Part shown: positions 23,017 through 33,835 of the stretch, in pieces | Numbering within the stretch: position 1 is the first letter of the stretch | Layout: the number at the start of each line of letters is the position of its first letter | Assembly (NCBI GenBank): GCA_039881145.1 | Contig: JAYKKI010000064.1 | Span: forward strand, 2,992,501 to 3,056,500 | Direction of reading: 5' to 3' | DNA: 64,000 bases | From: Druceiella hillmani | Lineage: Eukaryota > Arthropoda > Insecta > Lepidoptera > Hepialidae | Position numbers and translations under genes: made by a program | The notes under the pieces: generated by a model | Seen by the model: only the letters and a program-made list of their open reading frames with translations | Told to the model about the DNA's origin: nothing | The model's database searches: none

Positions 23017-23768
23017 GTATCTTTGTAGAAATAAAAGTCAACACTAATTACTATAAATATTTACAAAAATCACTGTAAGTTTGCAAAGAAAAAAAAAAGA
23101 AATTCCGAAACCAGTTAGCAGGTGAACTAAAAAATTACCAAAATTTTCCAAAAACATTCGACACGAACATACATGTGACATCGACTAAGTTTCGCAACAA
23201 AATTAATCTTGAAAGAGAACCGAATTAAAAAAACTAGGAATCAAAACCAGCTGGACCAACACTATGGCTCGTGCACAATGTGGCTAAATGCGGTGAATGT
23301 GCAAATGCTGTGAATCAATTGAGAAATAAATAGTCAACTGACATTAAATATAACTGACTCAATTGGGATAGTTTTTAATTATAAATTTTTCAAAATGAAT
23401 ACTTCCTTTGGATTTGTTCAAAATATTTCCATGAAAATCTAAAACTTAATTACATATTTAATTTTTAAAAATAATTATAATACGTAAAGATAACATGAGA
23501 AGGTCATATAATATTTTCTTATAAATGTTTACCACATTTCAATTTAATTTAATTCAAGTTAAGTTTATTATAATTAAAACAAAATTAAGAATAACATAGG
23601 CTTCAATATATAAATAAATGTGACGCGTGCACCAATAAAAATCAAACCCAAAAAGAAAATCCAATGCATTCTGTTACTTATTCTTCATTTCCGCGATGAT
23701 TTTTCCAAATATTTTCAATTTAAGATATGCAAATATTACAATATCATTATTATACGAATATCTTTTGA
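23017..23768. other. No gene seen
   Basis: AT-rich DNA with no recognisable feature beyond homopolymer A tracts. Confidence 0.55.
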
Positions 23769-24126
23769 TGTGAAACATCTATAGGCGCAGGTATAAACCG
23801 GATCGTTGGCGTGGTGACGGGTCGCCACGCTATACTAAGGTATATATATAGTCTATATGTAGTAGAGTGTACGGTATGGCGACGTGTCGCCATGCGCAAC
23901 CGACTACGCGACCCCCTCCTCCCTCAGTTCGACGCTGTTGCTCACTACGGTACACATAACCTGTGCTTTATTATTTTTGTATTAATTGTAAATAAATGTT
24001 TATTAAATAAAGTCACCATTTTCTTTAAGAAATTCGTAATATTTTATTTTTTCATTATGCTATATTTAGTTCCTGTAATAATCTTGTCTTTTATGCATAT
24101 TACTTGTAAGAACATGATGTTTCACA
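23769..24126 (+). mobile_element. Probable solo LTR of an LTR retrotransposon
   Basis: The block begins TGTGAAACATC and ends GATGTTTCACA, an 11-bp perfect inverted terminal repeat with the TG...CA ends of LTRs. It is 358 bp long, GC-rich in its first half with CpG-containing direct repeats (GGGTCGCCACGC and CGTGTCGCCATGCGC), and has AATAAA signals near the middle (AATAAATG and TTAAATAAAG, 23990-24011), as expected of a U3-R-U5 layout. No 5-bp flanking duplication is present and no second copy lies in this window. GCCAGGCGTCCCGTGACGG just after the end could be a decayed primer-binding site. The 125-codon frame at 23811-24188 crosses the LTR and is not a gene. Confidence 0.5.
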
Positions 24127-24639
24127 TCTGCCAGGCGTCCCGTGACGGCTCACTTTTTTATTATAGTTATTATATCGATTTATTATAGTTATTATTCCAA
24201 TGAATATATTTAGAGAAAACAGGTAAATGTGTAGTTACAGTACACAAGTCAACGTCTCAATAAATGAATATGGAATCCAGTTACATTAACGAGATTGGAA
24301 CTCCATTTATTGTCGGCATTTTCCAAAGCGACTACCCTGGATTTTAATAGGTTCCCTTGTGTAATCCAATACCCTTAACGAGACCCGCTCCGAGTTTCTG
24401 CTTAACGTAATACGATTAGCTTTAATTAGCTTGACAGTGGTTTCAAAACTTTAGGTTAGCGACTCGATATACGTTCGATTTTAGCTGAATTTAGCAGAAA
24501 TACACTTATTGCCGTCATCTTTACTTTTGAATCTTGGTGTAATTTCACTATATCTTCACCGATAATGGTCTCCAGATATCAAGTTCAAGAAGATCTTGAA
24601 AGTTTAAAAAAGGGATGAAGACCATATTTTAAAGGTTAC

Positions 24640-24825
24640 GAATAGGAATACAGAAGACTTATACGATCATTTACGTGTCTGTCTACTCGTATTTTTAGCA
24701 GATTTCTTTTTCAGTATTACTTTTTCTATTTTATAATAGGAATATTACGTATCATTAAATGTTTATAAGTGTCAAAAAGTGTATGGAAACCTCGTAATAT
24801 GACTTCCACTCGTGCTTGACAGATT
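24640..24825 (+). repeat. Dispersed lepidopteran-type repeat, copy E (fragment)
   Basis: Contains ATACGATCATTTACGTGTCT and ATTAAATGTTTATAAGTGTC followed by GTGTATGGAAACCTCG and CCACTCGTGCTTGACAG, matching the beginning and end blocks of copy B (TTAAATGTTTATAAGTACCT, GTGTACGGAATTCTCG). The central part of the element is missing. Confidence 0.55.
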
Positions 24826-24953
24826 TTTTATTCAATTGACGTGAAACTTTTTCTAAATGGTGGCTAAGTTTGAAATCAGTACTTCGTTTACAGACTTCCT
24901 ATCGCCGCCATTTTGACACTACCTGTCTAATAATTTGAAAATTGGTCTTAACC

Positions 24954-25008
24954 GGCCGCCATTTTGAAACTATTGCATCCAATATCCAATAGTTTCAAAA
25001 TGGCGGCC
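24954..25008. repeat. Perfect hairpin with 21-bp arms
   Basis: GGCCGCCATTTTGAAACTAT plus T is mirrored exactly after a 13-nt loop. A related GCCGCCATTTTGACACTA lies 50 bp upstream at 24904, so the phrase occurs three times in about 110 bp. No target duplication was found. Confidence 0.85.
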
Positions 25009-25627
25009 AGTTGAAAGAAAATTCGTATTGGAACAAAAGTGTATATCATTAAAAATAAATCATTAAAGATAACTCATAGGATCACCACTTTTCTGCAGAA
25101 ATTTTTTTTCCATCATTTATTGGAAAAAAGAAAAGCAACTCGAACTTCAATATTCCCTTGCCGACTGGCATTGGTACTATGGTTTTTCTTATAAATAGTC
25201 GATGAATATATAAATATAAATCGAATATTTATTTATAATAGAAAATATGATATTTATTATTTCAACGGCCTTGTCTTATAAAAATCGGTTTGACAATAAA
25301 ATCAGAGCGACTTTGGTTAATATTTGTTAATCCGAAAAAGAGACAGAACATACGAGTGAACATGTGCTAGAGGCATTTAGTTGAAACCCCGCGCGTTTTT
25401 ACTGATGCGATAAGTCGATGGAAAATCGGTCGCTGACCTTCTCCGACAAAAGTCGGCAGTTGTTGGCCGTCTACTCAATATCTTTAAAAATAAATCGTCT
25501 CCTTTACACGAGAATCGTTGTGAGACATGTCTTAATAGAATATTTATATTAAAAAGCGCCGAATTTCGTTGTACTGTAAACTTATTATTTTGTATTATAA
25601 TTTAAGTATTGTTGTATTATAAACTTA
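25009..25627. other. No gene seen
   Basis: AT-rich DNA with a GC-richer patch at about 25385-25470 (CpG-containing). Nothing recognisable. Confidence 0.5.
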
Positions 25628-26085
25628 CTAGCGTGACCCGTGCGAAGTCTTCGCATTATTATTTATTCCATTATGAAGCTCAGATGACAGATCAAACAAA
25701 TATTTTACTAAAATTGACATATAGAGGCGCAAGTATCAAAAGCATTGAGCTAAAGCGCCACTTTAATTATACGTGAGTGGATTTGAAATGAAACAAAAAT
25801 TTTACCGACCGTCAATCATATTGACGTTGAGCCGTTAGAGTTTTGTGTATATAATTTTGTGCAGCATTGCTGTTTTGTGTATATAATTTTAATAATTAAT
25901 TAATTTGCAAAAACAATAGCAATAATACATTTTTTAGTTGTGGATGCCGGTAGAGCAAGCAATTATCTATAAAATGATATATAATTTATGTGGATCAGTT
26001 GTGAAGTTTTTTCTAAAAAGGGAGAGTAACATCTTAACCTTAGCGTATTAATATTTAATATATATGATGATATGATGATGATGAT
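25628..26085 (-). mobile_element. Non-autonomous Helitron-like element, copy 4
   Basis: Shares the CTAG end, the TGCGAAG/CTTCGCA hairpin and all internal blocks with copies 1-3. It differs by an extra ATT after the hairpin and by a small internal duplication of GTTTTGTGTATATAATTTT at about 25849-25890, where the other copies have one copy. The end opposite CTAG is an ATG-repeat tail. Confidence 0.75.
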
Positions 26086-26211
26086 TATTATAATATAGTA
26101 TTTGATGTATTATAAACTTATTATTTTCTATTATTAATAAATATTCGATTTATGTTTATTATATTGTTTTTTGAACTAAAAAATAATATATATGTTAAAT
26201 CGAGTCATGTA

Positions 26212-26657
26212 CACGGTGTCCGGGAATAAGTGTCTGATAAAGAAAAATGTAACTCCTTGACTGAAAAATAGTTGATAATCGTTAAAATAAAATTTTAAAG
26301 GTGACTTTTCTCAAAAAAATTGAAAATAATCTTCATATTTATTTGTCGTCTTTCTCGTACATACGATACTTGCGCACATTGTTCAACGCCGCTTGGGGGA
26401 ATAACCCGGGAACAGCTGCGAAGACATCGCCACTGGGCGTGGGGCAAGTATTGGGTGTGTTTAAAAGGGTTACATGAATATTTTTTTTGCACCGCACTCC
26501 GGGCATGTATTGGGTATGTTAAAAAGAGTTATGTGAATATTTTTTTTGCACTCAATTAGAAAAAGGGCGTGTTTTACGTTTTATTTGAACAACAGTTTAT
26601 TCCTTTATAGCCAACGAATGGCGTCTTTCTTTGTCCGATATCTATTTCCGGACACGG
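26212..26657 (+). mobile_element. MITE with TCCGG-type inverted ends, copy 1 (beside (AT)n)
   Basis: The left end CACGGTGTCCGGGAATA and the right end (reverse complement ACCGTGTCCGGAAATA) form imperfect inverted repeats of about 32 bp that continue into TGTC..ATAAAGAAA. TA lies at both borders (26210-26211 and 26658-26659). A second copy in reverse orientation is at about 53791-54190. Inside, a segment of about 75 bp with ATGAATATTTTTTTTGCAC is duplicated in this copy. The open frames at 26295-26559 on both strands lie within it and do not resemble any transposase. Confidence 0.75.
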
Positions 26658-26662
26658 TATAC

Positions 26663-26666
<4 letters not shown>

Positions 26667-26720
<54 letters not shown>
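26667..26720. repeat. (AT)n microsatellite
   Basis: A pure AT run of about 54 bp adjoining the right end of the MITE. It creates the poly-Tyr-Ile stretch of the minus frame 26605-26862. Confidence 0.95.
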
Positions 26721-26724
<4 letters not shown>

Positions 26725-26979
26725 ATATTTAAAATGAAAATCTAGCCTTGTCACATTTTGCTGTCTTAGCAGACCTAGTCTTACTCTGTACTCTTTACTT
26801 GTAATCAAGACAAGTGTAAGCCGCTTAGAATATATGGTAATCCAGAAGGCGAGAATACGCACGCCGGTGTGTCCACAAAACTACGTATAAAATGCGTAGT
26901 ATCAAAACGCGGCTGTCAGTGTTAGTGTAGACACAGCTGTGAACGGTCGTGTTGTTTATATGTGACAACATCGATTAAA

Positions 26980-27021
26980 ATGCCAGTTTGTGCTATTCCC
27001 ACCTGCAATAATATTACTTGA
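26980..27021 (+). pseudogene. Possible THAP-domain N-terminus remnant
   Basis: ATG opens the peptide MPVCAIPTCNNIT and then a stop. The C-x4-C spacing right after an initiator Met matches the first half of a THAP zinc finger (C-x2-4-C), the DNA-binding domain of P-element-like transposases and some host proteins. No second half (C-x2-H with the AVPTIF-like motif) is visible before or after frame changes. A chance match remains possible. Confidence 0.25.
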
Positions 27022-27527
27022 TTGCAAAAGAGACTTACTTTTCTTATTTACAACTATTATTTAAGTTAATTTTCAATTAACTAACCAATTTTAAAGTATT
27101 ATAGTAGATTATTCTTGAAAGAAGCGCGCCATTTTCGTTGGTGTTGTCACCTCTTAAAACATTGTTTACCCAAATTAAAAAGTCTTAATTGTTTGATACT
27201 GAAAAAGATAAAATTTAATTTGTTGAAATGTAAGGATTTGGGAGATGTCGTTGGAGAATTTAGAATAACATTTAAAATTTCCTTCGCCATATTCAATTTT
27301 AAAATATTTTCCCAATTGCGTTTATAATCATTGGTCGTGGGATTACGGAGACGCGCGAAAGAAACAAATGTTAAATTCATTCATTTTCGTCGTCTTCTTT
27401 AATTTCTTGAAAGCTTGTTTAAAATGAGTAGAAAACAAAAAAAATACTTTTTCCTGTATCTACTACATCAAAAAGGTGGTAAAATATAAAACCAAAAAAT
27501 TATTTTCAATATTACCAAAATAATTTT
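27022..27527. other. No gene supported
   Basis: Open frames of 70 and 77 codons overlap on opposite strands (27115-27327 and 27147-27380). Neither product is recognisable. No splice or promoter pattern was identified. Confidence 0.45.
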
Positions 27528-27633
27528 ACACACACGAACGCACGCCCGCCCGCATGCTCGCTCGCACGCACGTACGCACGCACGCTCGGACGGACGGATG
27601 GACAGGCGGACGGACGGACGGACGCACACACAT
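27528..27633. repeat. ACGC/GGAC microsatellite
   Basis: CACACACG, then degenerate (CGCA)n and (GGAC)n runs, a compound tetranucleotide microsatellite unusually GC-rich for this region. Confidence 0.9.
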
Positions 27634-28768
27634 TTGATGATAATGTGTTTTAAAACTTATTTTAATTAATAAAATGGAAGATAAAGTTTTTAAATAATTT
27701 TAACCTAATTTCTTCAGTATTGGTTGTGGCCGTAATTAACATTGTACAAATTTATCACGGGGCAATAATACTATTTCATATAAGCTCATTAATGTACCAC
27801 ACAAATCTGTGTAAATGTGCATCATACCGCCACAAGCAGATATATTTATATGCGTCGATTTCCTGACGGATAGGCAGAAGTCCATATAGTGTTGGGCCCA
27901 GGTATCGCCAGAATAAAAATGACACTGTTATATAGGGAATATTAAAAAATAAGCCCTTAAAAGTTTTATCAAAATAGTCAATCAGATAAAGGAGAAATCT
28001 TGAATTTTTTTATGAAAAGTTATGTTTTTCATAATAGATTGTAAATGTAATCTTACAGGATTGACAGAATAGTCTAAAAAATTACGTAAAACTCAGTAAA
28101 AGGAATAAAGCCATTCATTTTGACAACAATAGAACCACTGTCAATGTCAGTTAACGATTTACTTTTAATTAATTTAGACAATGGCTGCACGTTAAAGAAA
28201 GCAAGAGGCATTGATTATTTTTTTGTAATCGTTTCTAAAAAGTTATTTAGTATTCTGTTCAATTTTTTTGGTATTTTTATTTCTAATTAACAATTCTTTA
28301 TATTTTAAAAATATGATATAAGCGCATTTATGAAGATAGCTTTTTTGTTTCGTATTATCGTTACAAATTGTAATTGTATTTTTCCTCTTTCCTGCTTGCC
28401 AATTACTGAATTGTTTGTTTTTTATATTCTAAAAAATGCAAGTTTTTTTACAAATTATATTTTATCCCTGGAGCGTCTGGGCCCATTTTTGTCGGTCTTA
28501 TTTATCTGGTAACATCGTGCGTGTAGGGCGGGGTGCTAATAAAAGGAGCTCGGTGAAGGGGAAAGGGGAAAAGGGGGCCGCAAAGAGATTTGTGCGTATG
28601 CGCCTTTTGTATTACTCTATATTCTAAGTTAAGCAGCATAAAAAAACAGCTCATTGGAACAAATTATTTAAGCTAGTTTTGTAATTTTTACATAAACTGC
28701 TTTATATTAATCGTTGTGTGCAAGGCGTCCAACGCATGTTGTACGTTGATGCTATGTAATAGTACTTA
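27634..28768. other. No gene seen
   Basis: AT-rich DNA with a purine-rich, GC-richer patch at 28520-28590 (GGGGAAAGGGGAAAAGGGGG). Overlapping 60-codon frames at 28330-28627 have no recognisable product. Confidence 0.5.
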
Positions 28769-28776
28769 CTGCTTAA

Positions 28777-29544
28777 TAGAGATCTGCGACTCACAAGTGA
28801 GAGATATAAAATATATAGCTCACATGTTACGATCAAATCTATCACTCGCTCACATGAAATCAAAATGTATCAGTACATCACTAGCTCGGGAGTGATCGGC
28901 GTCTTTTTCGTTTCACCAAATCAATCATTTCACTCACTCGTCGCGTCGTGAAGATAGATATAAAAGTATATGTTTTGACGTTACATGAAAAAGAAAAAAA
29001 ATGATCGAACTGTTCAGTCAAATATGCAACTGGATCTATGTAGACGAAGTAGCTACTCGCGATCGAATGTGAACGCTGTGATAAAGTATATTTTAGTTCG
29101 TTGGAGATAAAGTATACTTTAGTTCGCTCAAAATATTTGCGTAAGCAAACATTTTTTTTTGTTTCATTTCAAAATTCTAATTTAAAGCTGAGTAAATACG
29201 CCAATCTATTCAAATTTATTTAACTATCATTAAAGTTATTTTATGTATAATTTGAATCTAGGTTGACAGTCCTAAATCCTAAACCTGCAAAGTATTACCC
29301 AAAATCAAATGGATAAACTTGTAGAATTTATTTTTATTTTCAAATAATAATGCGTAATGTTCAGACATTACTTTTTATCACCACATTGCATGACCACTGT
29401 TCAACGTATGCGCAATAAATAATTTGGTTAATAACTCGAGTACTGAGCTACTGAGCTAGAGATATAAATGAGTGACATATATCTTTCCAGTCAAACGTTA
29501 TATATCACTCTTTTCTTTTAACTGATACATTTTGCGCATTTCTA
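28777..29544. mobile_element. Non-autonomous hAT element with perfect 8-bp target duplication
   Basis: The left end is TAGAGATCTGCGACTC and the right end is the reverse complement of TAGAAATGCGCAAAAT, hAT-like inverted termini. CTGCTTAA flanks both sides exactly (28769-28776 and 29545-29552). It fits nTnnnnAn, the pattern known for the Ac branch of hAT. The 768-bp interior has no transposase-like frame but has short repeats: ATAAAGTATAYTTTAGTTCG occurs twice at 29081-29124, and TCACTCGCTCACATG-like phrases are scattered on the left, probably subterminal binding repeats. Confidence 0.88.
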
Positions 29545-29552
29545 CTGCTTAA

Positions 29553-30467
29553 TTCTTGTACAGTATAAAAACGATTTGTCATAAGTACAGAAAAAAGAAT
29601 AAGCACGGAGCAAAGAACAGGATAGACGTACGCACGGCTCATGCACGCGGGAATGAGATCCAGCATATAACGTCATTTAAGATGATTGTGGGGAGATATG
29701 GGGGGGTGTGCTACATAATGTAATTGGTGCATTCAAAACAAAGTTTGGTGACATCGGTCTCCATACAAATTCATGAATATATCTTTATTTTTTTCTGTGA
29801 TTATAAGTATCAAGCATATGTGTAATAATTATGTTTGACGCGTTTTGACATGTGTTTTTTTAAACTTACGTATTTAACAGATGCCATATGTATTTTGTGT
29901 AATATGTCAGTCGAATTTGGTCTCGTGAACTAAATTCGTTTCGTTAGAATTATTAATGCGATATCTCATTATATTGGTTTACAGGTTTTATGATTCATTT
30001 AGGAATCTTTGGATGACTACTGTTTACTTTGTAATATTCAGTAATTCTCCTTATGATGTTGCCAGCGCAATTTCAGACACAGCTCCGACTCTCTTAACGA
30101 TGAAATAGTATTTTTTTATGGTTTTAAACTTATTCTGTTCTATATATTTATTATCTCTTAGTTCATTTGTTTCATGTTAATATAATCATGTCTAATATAA
30201 TCAATAGTAACTATTGATTATATAAGCCATGATTAACAACCATACAGACAAATTTTCATGATATTTGTAGTCCACACGAGTGAATTAACTGGTAGCGGCA
30301 TACGTATGTATATCGATTAGTTGCTTGGTTGTATATTATTAAATAATAATAAAACAGATCGACAAATTAACTTTCGGACTTACATAATTGCTAGGGATTT
30401 TATCTACAGATATTTTATTTAATTTTGCTTTCATGTTGCCTCATTTTCAGAGTTCCATATCTCAAAG
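29553..30467. other. No gene; one hairpin
   Basis: Nothing recognisable except an imperfect palindrome at 30184-30234, whose centre is AATATAATCAATAG, TAA and the reverse complement CTATTGATTATAT. Confidence 0.5.
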
Positions 30468-30705
30468 GGAAACACAGGTGTCACAATTAAATGAAACTAC
30501 GTGATGTAGTATTATTTCTACTTTCTTTAAGTTCTTTACCACGACCTAGGTTTCATTGTATTACATCTTCAGGTGGACTATTAGCAAAGATTGAGATAGA
30601 ACTTAAAGAAAGTAGAAATAATACTACATCACGTAGTTTAATTTCATTGTGAATAATGAATTTCTACAAAATTAACGCCAAATATATTCAATATTGGAAA
30701 CACAG
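30468..30705 (-). mobile_element. Hairpin (foldback-like) element, copy 2, with 10-bp flanking duplication
   Basis: The body (30478-30695, 218 bp) is the reverse orientation of the element at 8059-8294. It shares the arm sequence (GAAACTACGTGATGTAGTAT, ACCACGACCTAGGTTTCA), the loop (ATCTTCAGGTGG) and the leader (CAAAATTAACGCCAAATATA). It is flanked by GGAAACACAG on both sides (30468-30477 and 30696-30705), a sequence unrelated to the flanks of copy 1. One arm has lost about 25 bp, including the CCTAGG part. Confidence 0.8.
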
Positions 30706-31312
30706 AAGATTTAATAGAGATTATATAAGATTACTCACGTGTCTGTTTGTCCGTTTGTCAAAGCCGTTTTTCTCAGAAACCTTTTGATATAGAAACGTAG
30801 ATACGTAGCATGGTAACAAAGAAAATTTATATATTTCACTAGATCACACTAAATAATATTTATATAGAACTTTTACAGGAGAGCGAACTAAATACTTCAA
30901 AAAATTAAGGATTCCATATAGTTCCATATACAGTGTGGGGTATTGTTTGAGAAAGCTAGTTATAATGGTTTTAAGGATACTGTTTTAATACTTTTAGGTA
31001 TTATATTTCCAAAGATATATTGAAAAATATACGAAAGAATATATATACACCTTATCTCTATCTATTATTATCTCTTCTTATCTTATAAAAGTTATAGGAA
31101 AGCTATAACGTTGATTCTGGATGCAACAGTTTCTGATGTTCACTATGATATTTATGTCCCATCTACTAAATCATGTTGGGTACTAATAAATGTTTATTTC
31201 GCTAGGAAGTCCATGTTAAAGATGACTTATGATAAATCATTTCACTTCAAACTAGTTACGGAACCCAATCTTCGATGCTCGAGTCAGACTCGCACTTGGG
31301 CCGGTCTATTAT
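30706..31312 (+). repeat. Dispersed lepidopteran-type repeat, copy F (most complete 3' end)
   Basis: Begins AGATTATATAAGATTACTCA with CGTGTCTGTTTGTCCGTTTG and TTTTTCTCAGAAACC, then the CCATATACAGTGTGGGGTAT ...GAAAGCTAGTTATAA block, and ends AGATGACTTATGATAAATCA ...GTTACGGAACCC...GAGTCAGACTCGCACTTGGG. This order defines the family used to recognise copies A to I. Its left end abuts the duplication of the hairpin element, which therefore inserted at or into its edge. The 74-codon frame at 31111-31335 lies inside and has no known product. Confidence 0.65.
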
Positions 31313-32884
31313 TTATACTCCTTATTGGTACGTGAAATAAATTATGACTTAGTTTTTTTCATGCAGCTCTTAGGAGTAGAGAGAGGTTGGGGACACCAGT
31401 ATTTTTGGTACTAGGTGATCCTGTTACGAGTATGTAAAAATAACAAGTACATATACCTGCTACAAAATACTAGGCAGTACGCGGCAGGCATACTTGTTTG
31501 TCGGATGTTCGGTTGGGAGTACATAACGTAACTATTCGTCATAAACCGGGATTTCTCATATTTTGGCCTTTCACTTATTCGAATGAAACTAACCAAAAAG
31601 TTACAAAAAAAAATCTAATGGTAATAGTTCCATTCTTATAAAACTTTTTGTCAAGGGTCTTCAGAGACTATAAATTAACATATGCGCGCCAAATGTCGAT
31701 ACACAATGGAGTTTAGACGGACTAGATAATACCTAGTATGAAGCAAGCACAAAGTACGAGTATATGAGATATTAAATTATTAGGTGGGACGTTTTATGTT
31801 TCATTCTTACCTAAGAAGTTATTTACACGATGACCGGGATAGCCTGCGTACATCCGTAATCGCTTTGTTTCCTTTACTCTTATAGCCGTTGAGCCACCAC
31901 AAACAGAGACAGAAAGCTGCATATTTTATTACAGTTATCGGAAGTCATACGCTAGTACGTTCGTTCCACGCAAATACTTCGTACTCCCCATACGTCCCAC
32001 TTCCAGTCATTAGCATAAATCGCGGTTAACAAAAGAGAGAGGGAAGTGGATATTTAATGAAATTTTTAGAAAATTTTGGAAATGTAATTTAAACAGAGTT
32101 TGGGAGCATACGCCTAGTTTCAGCCGTGACTGAAGAGGGGGCACAATGGATTACGTGAAATGCCTTGAGCGTATTAGATAGCGGTAATACAGTAAGTCTA
32201 ACACCTTTCTGTGGAGACGAACAGGTTCCGCCGAGGTCAAAGCGAGTCGTCGAGAGCCGGAATCCCACTCTCTTGCTACCCGATCTCTTGCATGCCAGTT
32301 TTGTACGTTACGTGCTGCGTGCGTTGGCGCCATAACAGAGCAGTTGTCAAATTTCTACCAGAAATACTTTTTTAAATTTTACAGCTTTTAATGGTCACAA
32401 GTTTGAGACCTATCTATAACCTATTATAACGTCGTGAGCTCTGTCAAACACGACCACTCCCGCTCAAATCGATCAACGTACTACTGAGTAATCACTAATT
32501 AAATACAGCGCGTGATGATAAATTGTGTTCCGAATGAGTCGTGTTGAACTCATCTGCAGCGCCATTTACGCCAGCGATGTATACCAAGTAATGGTTGATA
32601 CTACCATATAATGGTTTCTATCCTTTAAATTATAGTACTAAAATAATGCCGGTACGTGCTATACATTCAAAGTTATAAGCGATCTTGCCATAACATACTA
32701 CGTTACACATGGTTTTTGCAAGTGACCCCCGTCTGACCGAAATGAAAGACGTTTCACGTCAAAGAGGCTTTTAGAAGCCTATACAAAGTGTGTGTGCAAA
32801 AACTATGATGATGACTCTAAATGTTACAGTCTTTGAGATATTCACTGCAATATATATGTAATCTCATTTAATACTACAAACGAA
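31313..32884. other. Unannotated DNA with GC-richer islands
   Basis: Two stretches are clearly less AT-rich: about 31830-32010 and 32100-32340. The second holds a 60-codon minus frame (32151-32333) rich in Arg and Ala, without a motif I know. CpGs are frequent there, so a promoter, a diverged exon or a TE end are all possible. I cannot decide from sequence alone. Confidence 0.4.
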
Positions 32885-33012
32885 ATATGAAATTTTTGAC
32901 GCGCGAGCCAGACTCATCCGTGGTCGGTTTTTTTATATTTTATTTCCTCTAAAGGATATATATATATATACATACATATATATATGTATATATAATTATA
33001 CACACATATATG
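32885..33012. repeat. Fragment of dispersed repeat end plus AT-rich microsatellite
   Basis: TTTGACGCGCGAGCCAGACT ...GGTCGGTTTTTTT resembles the GAGTCAGACTCGCACTTGG end of copy F. It is followed at 32955-33012 by degenerate (TA)n with CATACATA interruptions. Confidence 0.5.
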
Positions 33013-33192
33013 CTTATTGTTATATGTATCCTCACAGTGGTGATTTTTGTAATTACAAAGAAATAAATTCACAGTAAAAAGATAAGTTTATTTTCATTAT
33101 AGGCAACATGTATGCGTAATTTTAAGGATATCGGTCTTATAATTGCTGCGTGACACAAGACAACAAATAAACAAATTTTCACATAATTAACA

Positions 33193-33223
33193 TTAGTTAG
33201 GTTAGGTTAGTTAGTTAGGTTAG
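33193..33223 (+). repeat. Short TTAGG-like interstitial repeat
   Basis: TTAGTTAGGTTAGGTTAG followed by TTAGTTAGGTTAG contains three TTAGG units, the telomeric motif of most insects, mixed with TTAG. It is only about 31 bp long, too short to indicate a telomere and possibly a chance or repair-inserted sequence. Confidence 0.6.
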
Positions 33224-33419
33224 CACTTAAAAATAATGGCATTGCACAGAATTAACTATTTATCATTTTATAATATATACGTATTATATTAAACTGCTCT
33301 CAAATAAAACATGAAACACTAACTGTATACACATGAATTATTGCACTGATTGTATACAATAACATACGCGTTACTACTCTCAAATACTACTCTCAAATGA
33401 AATATTAATACAAAAATTG

Positions 33420-33835
33420 CGTATGGTGCGCCTAAAAAAGTAGTTCACTTGATATCTGAAAAAAGTTTAGTTCACTGGTCAGAATAAGTGTTCATAGTGT
33501 GCGTAAAAATAGCTCAGTTAGCCGATGCCGAAGGGAACCGAATTTACCCGATTCAGCTTCACTGACCCGAGGTGACTGCTCAGTTTAGTTCACTGCTCAG
33601 GGAAAGTGCGCATGGTGTGTCTAAAAAGTTCAGTTGGCCGATGCCGAAAAGGGCTTAATATACCCGATTCAGTGTCACTGACCCGAGGTGACGGCTCAGT
33701 TTAGTTCACTGCTTAAGAAAAGTGCGCATGGTGTGCCTGAAAAGTTGTTCAGTTCACCGATGCTGAAGGGAGCCGAGTATACCCGACTCAACGTCATTGA
33801 CGGTTCAGTTTAATTACTGCTTAGAAAAAGTACGC
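33420..33835. repeat. Tandem repeat, unit about 120 bp, three and a half copies
   Basis: Each unit has GTGCGCATGGTGTG.CTAAAA, CAGTT.GCCGATGCCGAA, TACCCGATTCAG.GTCACTGA, CCCGAGGTGACGGCTCAGTT and TAGTTCACTGCT. Its composition is distinctly more GC-rich than the surroundings. The first copy is degraded and the last is shortened. Confidence 0.88.

Noticed and set aside
23811..24188. 125-codon open frame, the longest in the window
   Set aside because: It crosses the LTR-like block including AATAAA signals, has no motif and a low-complexity hydrophobic second half.
33193..33223. TTAGG repeats as a sign of a telomere
   Set aside because: Only about 31 bp with three TTAGG units mixed with TTAG; a telomere or subtelomere would show long arrays or telomere-specific retrotransposons.
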